Counted from the stretch's first letter, positions 35,745 through 46,993 are shown. The stretch is DNA of 64,000 bases from Dipteronia dyeriana (GCA_032871835.1 CM065297.1:17970098-18034097); one strand, 5' to 3'. The notes: generated by a model from the sequence alone, not told the origin. Translations and numbers: made by a program.

Positions 35745-37442
35745 TCACCATTCCATGAACTTGCGAGCCTGAGTCAAATTTGTTGGCTCGATTTGGGGAG
35801 GGGAGTGAGTGGTTGTGTTTAGATCAAAGATGACTTTGGGTTTAAAGATGTGGCTTTTGGACCTTGTGTGAATTACGTTTGGAGGGGAAATGGTTGGTGG
35901 GTTATCTGACAGCTGAGTTGATTCGGTATTGGTGTGATCAGTAAAGGACTGATGTGTAGGGAGAGGGTCGACTGGTTGGTTGATATGTGTGTTTACTATT
36001 TGTAATGGGGCTGTTGGAGGAGTTAGAGTGGTCGTATGAGGGAGATAAGGAGCAGGCGTGGTGGTTGGGTGTTGATGTGAAAACTGGTGGTGAATGGGAA
36101 TGATGTCTATGAGGGAGATATTATGGTGTGAGGGATGATCGAGATGAGAAGGATACTCATTACCTTGTTGTGATGACTCGGTGATACATGAGGATTGAAG
36201 CCTGTGACTGGCGGTGAAGGAGGGGACTAGATGTGCATGACCTGAAGTGGTGGAAAACGGAAAATGTTGTTCAACGAAGACAACATGACGAGATACAAAC
36301 ACTGGACTAGTAGACCGATCTAGATAGAGATATGCATTGTGCTCATTAGAGTAGCCGACAAAGACACATGGACGAGACCTAGGTTGCAACTTATGGGACG
36401 TATATGGACGTAACCACGGGTAGCATAGGCATCCAAACACACGAAGTTTGCCATAACTTGGAACCTTGTTAAAAAGGAGAGAATGTGGACTTTTATGACT
36501 CAAGACTTTGGTGGGCATTCGATTTATCAGGTAGACCCCGGTGTGGAATGCTAGAGACCATAATTTAACGGAACCGAGGCATGATAAAGAAGAGTTAATA
36601 CCGTTTCCACCACATGTCGATGCTTGCGTTCAACTATATCGACATGTTTAGGTGTGTGAGCCGGGGATTTAAGATGTTGTATACCAAAGCGTTGCAGATC
36701 GAGACCAAGTGCTTGGGCCTCACCACTGCCATCCGAATATACTGTTTTAATTCAGGTATTGAAATTTTTTTCGACTAGCAGTTTAAATCGTTTGAAAACT
36801 TGTGATACCTTAGATTTGTGTTTGAGCGGATATATCCAAGTATATTTGGAGTAGTGATCCACAAAGATAACATAATATTTAAATTTGTCAAATGACTGTA
36901 TGTGTGTAGGACCCCAAACATCAGTAAATAAAATTTCAAAAGGTTTATTGTTAGTCAATGTTGACAACCCAAAGGGTAATTTGTGACTCTTATTACAAAG
37001 ACACGCAGAATAATGAGAAATAGTACTGTCAGGCTTGTTGACAGGAAGGCGATGAGACGAGATGAGCCTCTAGAGGACTGGTAGGGAAGGATGGCCCAGG
37101 CGACAGTGCCATGACTGAGATGTGACAGCTGACTGAGAAGATGTGAAATACTGGCGAGCATTAGAGCGACATGGAAGACTCGATTTTGGCCATACGTAAA
37201 GATTTCCAATATTCTGGCTGCGGGGCCAAAGATGCCCCCGTAGTCAGATCCTTTACAAGAAAACAGTCAGGGAAGAATTCAATAGAAGTATTATTATAAG
37301 AGCAAAATTTATACACAGACACTATATTTTGAGAAATATGAGGAGAACACAAGACATGTTTAAGTTGAAAGGAATTAGATTCATCAGTTAAAAAGGTGGA
37401 ACTAGTATAAGTAATAGGAATTGTTTTACCATCCCCAACCAT
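35745..37442 (-). pseudogene. copia-C GAG-pre-integrase and integrase, frameshifted
   Basis: NIVSVYKFCSYNNTSIEF (about 37,330) starts the pre-integrase region. A frame change near 37,200 moves the zinc region out of frame. The core start is EILFTDVWGP (about 36,935) followed by YYVIFVDHYSKYTWIYPLK. Between 36,750 and 36,520 the frame is broken again. The C-terminal part (36,518-35,745) has LRVFGCLCYPWLRPY and CVFVGYSNEHNAY followed by a Pro-, His- and Thr-rich linker, as is common in this branch. Confidence 0.87.
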
Positions 37443-38650
37443 GATATCTTATGGGCCACCATATTCAGAGTGGGAGAGATAGGTTTTGAAGATTCGATGT
37501 CATGTGGTGAGAAGCACCGGTATCAAGTATCCAATTGGGCAGAGGAGTTGGCTGGTTCGAGTTCATATGGTTCGCTTGTGGCCACTGTTGAGAAGGAAGA
37601 TGTGAGCGACATACACGAGCAGTGTGTTCAACCTTGTAGCACAACTGACATACCGGACGAGATTGATTGGTGGAAACAGGTGGGCGCCATTGTTGGGTGA
37701 AATGGGGTGGGTAGTTCGGCCCATATGATTCACCTTTGGCTTGGAAAACCGCGACCTCTGCCTGATACAGTACCAAACTGTTGTTGCTGACCATAACTGT
37801 TATTGTTACTGAAATTTTGATTGTGTCTCATGTGTGATGAGTTTCTTTGATAGCCACGACCCCGTTGGTTTGATGTCCGTTGATTAAACTGTGCAGTTAT
37901 CGGCTGCTCACCCTTCTTTAGTTCATCACGTTTGAGAAAAGCTTCATAGTCAATGAGCTTATCATATAATTCCTCGAATGAAATAGGGGAGTCTCGAGCT
38001 CGAATGGCAGAAGCAAGCGGTAGATAGGTTGGACCCAATCCATTCAGTATGTGTATAACAACCGCACCATCATCAACCGAGTGACCGATTAACTCCAGGT
38101 TGTCGAGTATGTTTTTGATTCCCTGCATGTATTCTAAAATCGATTTATCTGCCAAGCTTATGTTAGTGAGTGAGTTAAGGAGGCCAAGTTTGTGAGTGTT
38201 GGAGCGATTGGCATAGGAGGATTCAAGCTTTTCCCAGGCTTGAGCAAAGGTAGAGGATCGGGTGACAATAGACTGTGCAGCACCGGTGCACGTTACTTGT
38301 ATTGCATGGAGAAGTAATCGATATTGGCGAAGCCATATATGATGATCTGGGTTCACGATGGTTCCTTGTGAAGTCTGATCTTCAGAGGTTCTTGAGGGAT
38401 TTGGAATGGTTTCTTTAGGACACGGCTTGGTACCATCTAGGTATCCCATAAGACCGTAACCAAAGAGGAGATTTTCAAACTGTGATTTCCAGGCGGCATA
38501 GTTTCCACCTTTGGATAGTTTGATTGGAATTTGTGTGGAGTTGATGGCTATTAGAGATGATGTCTAATTAGAGTTGTTTGTTCCCATGAGGATAACTTGG
38601 GGAGAAGGAGTGGAGGATGTAGCAGATGTAGCAGATGTAGGGAGTGACAT
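37443..38650 (-). pseudogene. copia-C gag and protease
   Basis: ATG at 38,650 starts Gag; an in-frame TAG lies at about 38,564, then KLSKGGNYAAWKSQFENLL continues in the same frame into the long open part (38,449-37,730) with SILEYMQGIKNILDNLELIG and a Gln/Asn/Arg-rich tail. After a frame change, CQLCYKVEHTARVC (about 37,680) is an intact CX2CX4HX4C zinc knuckle, and WILDTGASHHMT (about 37,530) is an intact aspartic protease box. Only a few lesions would have to be explained to call this intact, but they are in the sequence as given. Confidence 0.88.
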
Positions 38651-38771
38651 CGCTGGGTTTGGGTAGAGACGGCAGAACTGTGAGAAGGAGAAGGAAGAAA
38701 TTTCAGTGGCTAGGGTTTCAACTAGGGTTTCAGGATCTTTAAGTTGTTTTATAGCTTAGGCTCTGATACCA

Positions 38772-38946
38772 TAATATAGTTTGATGTTTTGTGAAGAATT
38801 GATCTCACGTTTTCATTGAGTGTTAGTAATATTTATACATGTTACAATGCTCAGGATATATAGGTAATTACACATGATTAATGCTAATTACATATGGTAA
38901 ATTGATGAAGAGCTATTTGTGATCGTGTGAGTCATGACTGTTATCA
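38772..38946 (-). repeat. copia-C 5' LTR
   Basis: 175 bp, matching the 3' LTR at all but two positions. The tRNA-iMet primer binding site follows directly on the minus strand. Confidence 0.93.
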
Positions 38947-38951
38947 TAAAC

Positions 38952-39682
38952 ATATCAATTCATATATATGAGATAACTTCATATTCTGAAACGAGTTTGA
39001 AACCCCAGGTTCCAAATAATGAAGTATGGCTTTTATGAATAAAACATTGGATCCATATCTACAGGTTCTCATCGGTTTTTAAAACCGTACCGTATAGCAT
39101 TCATGTATATAACACTGGATCCAAAACTCTAGGTTCTCATCGGTTTTCAAAATCGTACCGTATAACATTAATGTATATAATACTGTATCCAAAACTCCAG
39201 GTTCTCATTGGTTTTCAAAACCATGCCAACTTAAATATCATAATTCCAGGAACTTTAAGTTCGGTCTAGTCGATCTCATATATAGCGTATAAATAAATAA
39301 TACGAATACTATAAACAATTTAATAAATAAATCCAGAACTATAATAGGTTGTGTCAACACAGCCGTAGCTAGTCTCTGTCGACACAGCCGTAGCTAGTCT
39401 CTGTCGACACAATCACAGCCAATCTTATATATTGCTTATAATTAAACGGTTTCATTTGTGTCAAAATAAATGATTTCAAATAAATAAATCAAGCACTATA
39501 TATATGAATTCCGTTGACAGCATAAGTCATATTGTTATACGAAACTGAATATAGATCTAAAATGTTGATATGTAAGATATGTGTATAAATCTAAATGATT
39601 TCAAATAAATAAATCAAGAACTATATATATGGGTTCCGTTGACGGCATAAGTCATCTTGTTATACCGAACTGAATATAGATT
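38952..39682 (-). other. copia-D 5' region with three tandem arrays
   Basis: Non-coding DNA of copia-D with three short arrays: a 68-bp unit, three copies at about 39,040-39,235 (GGATCC and AGGTTCTCATCGGTTTT); a 25-bp unit, two and a half copies at about 39,345-39,420 (GTCGACACAGCCGTAGCTAG); and a 125-bp unit starting near 39,471 and 39,596, whose next copy is at 40,211 after an insertion. No Gag reading frame can be followed here. Confidence 0.7.
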
Positions 39683-40165
39683 AATGTAGGACAACTAGCC
39701 TTGGAGTTTAAAAAAGAGTTGGATAGAAAATTGACAAAAAAAGAAATAGGCACTGCTAAAAGAGCTGATTCGAAGAAACGGGCATAACTTTTAGCTCGGT
39801 TGTCCGATTGCCTATTATAATATGTTTTCGGAAACGGATTTTGACGATCTACATCGTGATAACTAGGTTCCCCGGTTGAGGTCTTTTGCACCCTGAAAAT
39901 AGCTGATTAAGGCAGGTTGTCGGGCATTTGAAGTTTTATTTTAAATTTTTAGTTTTTTCGTTTTAGCTTTTATTTGTTTAGTGAATGTCCAATTTGGTCT
40001 TTTTGCTTTTAGTTAGGGATTTCAGAGGCTATTTAAACCTTTTTTTCTTTGTTTTGAAAAATAGAATATATAATTTTTAGTCGAATTTCGAGTTCTTTCT
40101 GGTGGACTCCAGTTTTACGTTCTTAGGGTTTACGTTGATAATCCTTTTTATTTCCGTTTTGCCTC
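39683..40165. mobile_element. 0.48-kb insertion with 7-bp duplication, type unknown
   Basis: Interrupts a copy of the 125-bp tandem repeat. The 7 bp ATAGATT occur on both sides (39,676-39,682 and 40,166-40,172). The distance between repeat copies (39,596 to 40,211) is 490 bp more than the 125-bp period predicts, which equals 483 plus the 7-bp duplication. It starts AATGTAGGACAACTAG and ends TTTTGCCTC. No terminal inverted repeat, poly(A) or protein is seen; TTTAAACC near 40,035 could be a TATA-like element. It may be a short solo LTR or another class. Confidence 0.6.
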
Positions 40166-40172
40166 ATAGATT

Positions 40173-40371
40173 CAAAATGATGATATGTAAGATATGTGTA
40201 TAAACATAAATTATTTCAAATAAACAAATCCAGGACTATATATATGGGTTCCGTTGATGGCATAAGCCATATTGTTATACGAAACTGAATATAGATCTAA
40301 AATGTTGAGATGTAAGTAAATCACCCATCAGATGATCCTTTTTACATAATAGATTTTTCGTACCGATAACG
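40173..40371 (-). other. copia-D 5' leader and primer-binding-like site
   Basis: Third copy of the 125-bp repeat, then on the minus strand CGTTATCGGTACGA directly beside the LTR end (40,358-40,371). This resembles CGTTATCAGCACGA, which I recall beside the LTR of some plant copia elements; it differs from the usual TGGTATCAGAGC site. Confidence 0.5.
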
Positions 40372-40778
40372 TGTTATAAATAATGTGAGAACAAATGAAG
40401 AACATGTAATGATATAAATAACAAAGTGAGAAATAAAGAAGAATTAATTGAAGAACAGATGAACAAAATGAGAAAGATGATTAACAGATGAAATAAATGA
40501 ACAACAAAGCGAGAGAAATGAAAGAGAAATATGATTTGTATTGATTTATAAAGCTACATAAGTCCTATATATAGACTTTTACGAGAGCAATCAAGTGGAG
40601 AGAAAAATAGAGATCAGATTATAGGTGGTGGGTTATTGTAAGTGATCAGATATTTGATGAAGCAAGTAGAAGAGATATTGATGATGACGATCAAACACAA
40701 GTGGGGTGTGAGTGGAGAGATGGATTGACTAAGTGGGATGCATGTTTTAGGCGGTGGAAAACCATCAGAATTACAACA
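40372..40778 (-). repeat. copia-D 5' LTR
   Basis: On the minus strand it starts TGTTGTAATTCTGATGG (40,778) and ends ATTTATAACA (40,372), giving 407 bp with TG...CA ends. A TATA-like TCTATATATAGG lies near 40,567-40,580. No 3' LTR partner was found to the left, so the element is cut off there. Confidence 0.6.
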
Positions 40779-40977
40779 ATATGATCTGTTGTTAGCTGAG
40801 AATATGAATAACCCAACTTCAATGCATCAAGGTCTAGGTCTATTAAACTGTTCAAATATTTTTATTTTTAAAAAAAAATGTTAACATAGGGCAGTCAATG
40901 CATACTATATCTAAATCTAGTACATTGATATTCACCAAATTATAAGGGTTTTTCTCTTCGAAAAAACAAATTAAGTG

Positions 40978-41043
<66 letters not shown>

Positions 41044-41142
41044 CTGATTCCTCCAAAACCTATTTTGAATATAATCTTATCAACTGGTTCAAAATTTATA
41101 AATAAATCGTCATTCTTTTCATTTTTCTATCAAATTAAATTG
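40779..41142. other. Unassigned AT-rich sequence with ATT microsatellite
   Basis: Outside copia-D. It includes a (TTA)n run at about 40,978-41,042. No gene is seen; the poly-Tyr open frame over the microsatellite is spurious. Confidence 0.6.
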
Positions 41143-41147
41143 ATTTA

Positions 41148-42037
41148 TGTCGTATGTGAATTTTACCAAGCATACACGTCATTGACAGAAAGGAGAAAAT
41201 AGCCAGGTGGACGTCCAAATGGGCACTCAGGAAATATCCTACGAGGCATCATTAAAAAGAAGAAAAGCCCGAGTAAGCATATATAGAATGAAACCTATTC
41301 GGGATCAGTTAACAACACTCGGGACTGGTTAAACAACGCTTCCACTCGGGCTCAAACGGCGCTATTCAGGACCATCAGGTATTACTCTTACACGGGAATA
41401 AATACGACTCGAGTAAGAGATTGGTGCTTATTTCACACGGATTAAGTCATTAAATACGCGAAGATATCCATCAGGAAGGAATCTCAAATAAAATGGAACA
41501 TTAAGTTAGAAGAGTCCCCAATCAGGAAATAGCTTGATTTCTTTACGAATACTACATTCTTATAAGGAAACGAGTCCAAATTGAACTACACTACTAGAAT
41601 CCCACTCGGTTTCCATAAGAGACTCCGAAACAGGAAAGAAGACAAATCAACCTCAAGCTAGTAACCGAATCACAATTAAATACAAAGATCTTGTATTACT
41701 TGTACAAACCAGATTAGGGTTTTATAAGCATATAAATAGACCCATAATCTGGCTCCGAAAGATATAGGCAATATAACATACAGCAATCATAGCAAATACA
41801 GAGAGAAAAAAGGGAGATCGAGAGCTTGTAAACATCATATTCTTATAGTGGATTTTGGCTTGGATGATCTTTCAACCACCCGTGGACGTTTCTCCGGTCA
41901 TCAGAGTTTTACCACGTAAAATTTGTCTTCGTTACTCTCTCTGAATCTCTCTCTGAATCTCTCTCTCTCTTTGAGTCAATAGCCGAAATCCAATTCTTGT
42001 TGGCTTTTCTGACATAATCCGGAAATCGACTTCAACA
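41148..42037 (+). repeat. Solo LTR with 5-bp target-site duplication
   Basis: 890 bp beginning TGTCGTATGTG and ending CTTCAACA, flanked by ATTTA at 41,143-41,147 and 42,038-42,042. It contains a TATA box (TATAAATAGA, 41,731-41,740), then a CT-rich part and GTTTTACCACGTAAAAT near 41,905. No primer binding site or internal region is beside it, so this is what homologous recombination between two LTRs leaves. The repeated 'ACTCGGG' motif fits a gypsy LTR, but the family is not certain. Confidence 0.82.
41731..41740 (+). promoter_or_regulatory. TATA box of the solo LTR
   Basis: TATAAATAGA in the middle of a complete LTR. It could still start transcription into flanking DNA to the right; this is inference. 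Confidence 0.5.
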
Positions 42038-42042
42038 ATTTA

Positions 42043-43290
42043 AATTTTTTTTAAACCTATAAAATTGAAAATTGAAAATTGAAAATTGAAGAAGGGGATA
42101 TGACTTATATAGATTAAAAAAAAGTTATAGCTTACAACCTCAATTTTCATTAATTGATCGATTCGTTTCTGTCAATTCTGTGCTTCATTTTTTTTTTGTT
42201 GGGATGGTTTATTTATGACATATTGTTTCCTCTGTATTATTTTAAATATCTAATAATATATATATTCCTCTAGATGTACCACCTAGAGGTTAGTAGAATT
42301 AATTGCCAGGCTACCTTGATCGTTTATACTTTAAAAAAAAAACTTAGATCGTTTATACTGCCTTAAACATTTTTCAATTGTAATGGAATATTTGTACCGA
42401 GATTGTATTATACATCCAGAATAGTCATAAGAAGATATGATACTAAACGAAATTAAATAATGGATCTTAATAGTTTATATGTTGCACACCCATTTTAACT
42501 CAAGTTTTGGCCATATTTCATTTCATATTTATGGTAGGGAATTTGAGTTCCATCATACACACATTTACAGTATAAGTGTGTGTATATATATATATATAAA
42601 ATTTTCGCACTGGTATAATTTCATCGGTACGTTGGATATTGACCATTAGATTTACATACTTCGATTAAAAGTATATGAACTTGTCAAAACTTCTCCATAA
42701 TCATGCACCGATATAAATTATATCAATCCGCACCGATAGAAAAACCACTATATATATATATATATGAATATTATATTAATGCATATCTATCTTCCTATTA
42801 TATAATACATATATCTAGAATGTACATGTAAATCATGAATAACATATTAAACATGAATATATGCGCTCTTATGACATATAATTTCCAATGCATATTAAGT
42901 CATTGCAAAATATTGGGGAACATGGTAGGAATAAAAAGATCAACAACTCTAACGGAAAATCACATATGACATAGCGATATCATTTTAATTTGTACTTGTT
43001 TGATGAAGACCCGTTAGGTCACCCAACGTATGTATATATAATTAGCTAATATAAAGTTGGCCCAAATTAAAAGTCAAAATCCCTTTATTCAATTGATGAT
43101 AAAAAAAAAAGGGGTGACAAGTTTAATGTAAAACACAAACTAATATTTGGCTCGACTACTCTTTGTTTATGCTTTGTAAAGTCAATCCAGGCTAAGAGGT
43201 TTGTCTTCTTGTTTGCTTTTAGGTTTTGTTTGTCCAATTAAAAGTTGACAGTAAAATTTTCACGCAAATGACATTCTTGGTATATTTTTG
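42043..43290. other. Intergenic AT-rich DNA with a MITE-like hairpin
   Basis: No gene. Within it, about 42,580-42,765, CACTGGTATAATTTCATCGGT and ACCGATATAAATTATATCAA form an imperfect inverted pair between TA-rich runs, possibly a small MITE. GAAAATT is repeated in tandem near 42,066-42,090. Confidence 0.45.
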
Positions 43291-43675
43291 TTTGTTATAA
43301 GTACGGAATTCTCTATTTTTGTATCGCTCTTACGACACCTTCCCAAAAGGCCTCATAATATTAGGGGACACCACTCTATTGAGAGCTAACATCACAGACC
43401 CATTACGAGTTATCTGGGGCCCACCATCTCTTGGCTTGGTTCGGATCGTCTTGGCTAAGTCTGAGACACGGACCTGATACTACTTGTTATAAGTACGAAA
43501 CCCACATTTTCCACATTGGTATGATATTGTCTGCTTTGAGTCAAGTCCACACGGATTTACTATTGGAACACTTTACAAAACGCCTCATAACAATGGAGTT
43601 TATTTCCATACTTATATATTCAAGATCATCCTTATGTCTAGCCAATATAGGACTTTGATGGCACACCTAACATTT
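43291..43675. repeat. Possible LTR or TRIM-like fragment
   Basis: TTGTTATAAGTACG occurs at about 43,293 and 43,484, and AAGGCCTCATAATA (43,348) and AACGCCTCATAACA (43,579) form a second pair, so the segment is partly duplicated. Similar stretches ending CCAATATAGGACTT are common as dispersed repeats in eudicot genomes to my knowledge. The class is not certain. Confidence 0.4.
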
Positions 43676-43903
43676 TTCTAATTATTTTTTAAAATCTAAC
43701 ACCAATCGAGTTAGTAGTCTGTCAAGAACAATCAAGATCAACCAAGATCAACCATTCGGAATTCACTCATAATATATTTCTCAAAACAAAATTTCTGGAT
43801 CAAGTGCTTATAATTAATTAATTAATTAAGTTAAATCCGATAGAAGCGAAAAGCATAGTAAACAGTTGTAGTTGTAGTTAAAGAACGATCATGATAATAT
43901 GTA
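43676..43903. other. Short intergenic stretch left of copia-E
   Basis: AT-rich; no gene or clear repeat seen. Confidence 0.5.
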
Positions 43904-43908
43904 ATTTC

Positions 43909-44444
43909 TGTTTGAAAAATTCCATCATATGGGGTCACACATGTGAATATTAAATGTATTGTGCTATCTTTTGGTTGAGCATAAATTAAAGTGATCTAAT
44001 TAAGATTTAAAGTATTAAGGCTTAAGGGTATAATTGTCATGGAATTAATGTAAAGATACCAGAGTGCTATTTCTAATTTGTTGAGGGGCCGAATTAGAAA
44101 TAGCCAACATATAATAATTTGATTATTATATATATTTAGGGTTATGGTCCTCAAAATTACACGATGTTTTGTTTTGTCTGTATCCCCATCAATAAAGCAA
44201 AATAGAACTGTAGGGTTCAAGAAAGGTAGTGTTAATTTGGAAGATCACAACACGTCCACCAACCTCCGGCAATAGATTCAGATACATACCCGCTTTCTCG
44301 ATTTACTTCTTTTCTCTTGAATTGACATGAGATATATTATACATATTAGGGTTTGATTAATCATGATATAGAAACATATTTAGGTTATTGGAATTAATTA
44401 TGTGCCTTTGTATGTTGTATTTGTGTTAATCGAAATTCTTTACA
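43909..44444 (+). repeat. copia-E 5' LTR
   Basis: TGTTTGAAAAATTCC at the start and TCTTTACA at the end, followed two bases on by TGGTATGAGAGCC, a tRNA-iMet primer site with one change. Confidence 0.9.
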
Positions 44445-46300
44445 ATTGGTATGAGAGCCAGACCCATGATTGATTCTTGAGAATTGAGGTTTAGATCTTA
44501 AGTTTTGAAGTTAAAAAAAAAATTAGGGTTTTGATCTTCTTTTCTGAAATTTGCCTGACTTTTAGTGTTCTAGATTCGATTGATTGATGTATGATCATGA
44601 ATTCTCTTGAGTTTTTTGAATAAAAAAAAAGAAAAAAAAATGGGGTTTCTCTTTGTTTACGGGTTTTCTCACCCAGACCTAATCCATTCTTGGATCTCAC
44701 CCAATCCGGTTTCCAACTCATTCAACGCCTGGTTTCCGGTGAGAACTCGTATGTTTTGCAGCGATGAGGACGACCGTCGGTGGTCCACCGCGATCTGGTC
44801 CGGTTCGAGCCAAGATCGCGCTGCCTCTCATTCGATCTGTTTGAGAGGATCGATCTCCGTCGGTCGTCCACGCATCCCTGGTCGTCGTCCTCCGCCGTTC
44901 GTCGTTACCTTGTTGTAACGACATGGAGGATTCAGGCGGCGGCGACGATAACCTAGGGTTAACAGAGGTTGATTTTTTATCAGCCCTTCTTTTGAAAATT
45001 CAAAATTCTTAAGAGGCTGTTTTGCAAATTATTTAGGCCATTGTGTGATTTTGATAAATTTTCAGGGTCAATTTATATTACCAAAACTTTCTGGGCCTAT
45101 TTGCAATTAAGAACAGGTTTTGTGGCAAATTTTCATTATGAAAACTTGAGGGACCTTTCTGTAATTTTACAAAATCGGGGCAGTTTTATAATTTTGATAA
45201 AATAAAATATATTTTTAATTTTATTCTATTTTATCTTATTTTAAGGATCAACTCAAATTCAAACATTTGGTGGTATACCTTTTATGGTTAAATAAAGTAG
45301 TCCATCATTCTAAATGGGCTAATTGAAACAAGATGTCATCAAAGTGACCTCTCTTATGTAGATTGCTCATGAGGGATGTTGGATGTTCGTGTGTGTATAA
45401 ATTCATGCGGGTATTTACCAAGCCAAAGGAAGGTTAATACTTGGCCGAATTGCACACACATCTGTGGTGGTAAACATATGACGATTATAAAGTTTTACAT
45501 GTGAATAATAAGTCGATCCAAAGATAGATTTATTATATAACATAAATTATTGTCAATGTTTGATCACTACTAAAGAGTACCACGAGTGTGTATATAAATT
45601 CATGTGGGTGCCTAAAGGAAGGTTAATACTTGGTCGAATTGTACACACATCTGTGGTGGTAAACAAATGATGATTATAAGGTTTTACATGTGAATAATAA
45701 GTTGATCCAAAGATAGATTTATTATTTAATATAAATTATATTCAATGTTTGATCACTACAAACAAGAGTACCACTTACAATTAATATTATTGTCCAAAGA
45801 CTTGATATTAATGTTGTACTAGGTATCTTAAGATGGAACCGACCATTATTTGGTATATCTTTTATGGTTAAATAAAGTGGTCTATCATTCTAAATGGGCT
45901 AATTGAAGCAAGATGTCACCAAAGTGACCCCTCTTGTGTAGATTATCCATGAGGGGTGTTGGATGTTTGTGTGTGTGTAAATTCATGTGGGTATTAGTCG
46001 GCCCAAAGGAAGGTTAATACTTGGCCGAATTGCACACACACCTGTGGTGATAAATATGTGACGAATATAAGGTTTTGCATGTGAATAATAAGTCGATCCA
46101 AAGATATATTTATTATTTGACATTAATTATTGTCAATATTTGATCACTACAACAAGAATACCACTTACAATTAATATTATTGTCCAAAAACTTGATATTA
46201 ATGTTGTGCTAGGTATCTTGAGATGGGACTTACCGTTATTTGAATTTGTTGATCATTGTATTTGGTTATTAATGTGAGCATGTTTATGTGTTTGTTTTGT
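44445..46300 (+). other. copia-E 5' leader
   Basis: Long untranslated leader after the primer binding site (44,447). It has a GC-rich island at about 44,740-44,940 and large tandem repeats at 45,265-46,250. No protein similarity was recognised. Confidence 0.75.
45265..46250 (+). repeat. Tandem repeats in copia-E leader (580-bp and about 200-bp units)
   Basis: TGGTATAYCTTTTATGGTTAA starts at 45,271 and 45,851, a period of 580 bp. Inside the first unit, a part of about 200 bp (GTGTATAAATTCATG to GATCACTAC) occurs at about 45,390 and 45,587, and once more at about 45,975 in the second unit. Confidence 0.85.
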
Positions 46301-46993
46301 TCTCTTTCAAGCTAATGTTTTACTATATCTGCTAATACCAACTCTATACCCATGCTTAATGGGATCAACTTTAAGGATTTGAAAGGAGAACATACTCATT
46401 GTTCTCGGCTGCATGGATCTGGACCTTGCATTTCGGGTTGAGCAACCCGCTTCTCTTACGGATGAAAGTTCTTCTGATAATAGGAAGAACTTTGAGAAAT
46501 GGGATTGCTCAAATCGCATGAGTCTTATGATCATCAAGCGCGGCATTCTAGAGGCATTTAGGGGTGCGGTATCTGAAAAGATAACCAAAGCCAAGGAATT
46601 CCTAGACAAAATTGAAAAGCGTTTTGTAAAACAAAAACGATAAGGTAGAAACAAGCACACATTTGCAAAGCTTGATTTCTATGAAGTACATAGGCAAAAG
46701 GAACATTAGGGAGTACATTATGGAAATGTCTCATATTGCTTCTAAGCTTAAGGCACTGAAGCTCAAGCTATATGATGATTTGCTCGTGCATTTGGTATTA
46801 ATATCCTTTCCTGCACGATACAACCAATTTAAGGTCAGTTAATTTTCAACTGTCAAAAGGAGAAATGGACTCTTAATGAGCTCATTTCTTACTGTGTGCA
46901 AGAGGAAGAGAGACTGAAACGAGACAGAACTGAAAGTGCTCATTTGGCTAGCACCTCTAAAGATAAGGGCAAAAAGAGGAAGAATAATGAATC
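46301..46993 (+). pseudogene. copia-E gag, degenerate
   Basis: ENILIVLGCMDLDLAFR and NFEKWDCSNRMSLMIIKRGI (46,413-46,560) are typical copia Gag core motifs. The frame closes at 46,641, and the next frames read YIGKRNIREYIMEMSHIASKLKALK (quoted over 46,680-46,760) and a Lys-rich end near 46,970. No zinc knuckle or protease follows; at about 46,995 the sequence jumps straight to the end of integrase. Confidence 0.78.

Larger units (their letters stand above)
34054..38946 (-). mobile_element. copia-C: young Ty1/copia element with short LTRs
   Basis: Complete minus-strand element flanked by TAAAC at 34,049-34,053 and 38,947-38,951. Both LTRs are 175 bp and differ at only two positions by eye (about 1.1%). 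The primer binding site TGGTATCAGAGCC directly abuts the 5' LTR (at 38,771 and below), and a GCGGGGGCA purine tract abuts the 3' LTR. Short LTRs and the pol sequence suggest the Ale/Retrofit branch. In spite of its young LTRs, its coding region has one stop in gag and at least five frame changes. It interrupts copia-D. Confidence 0.93.

Noticed and set aside
40975..41202. Poly-Tyr open frame
   Set aside because: It is a (TTA)n microsatellite.
43431..43658. 75-codon open frame
   Set aside because: Inside a dispersed, partly duplicated LTR or TRIM-like fragment; no domain.
44491..44924. Possible small host gene in the GC-rich island
   Set aside because: No recognised domain, lies in the copia-E leader between LTR and gag, frames open on both strands because of base composition.
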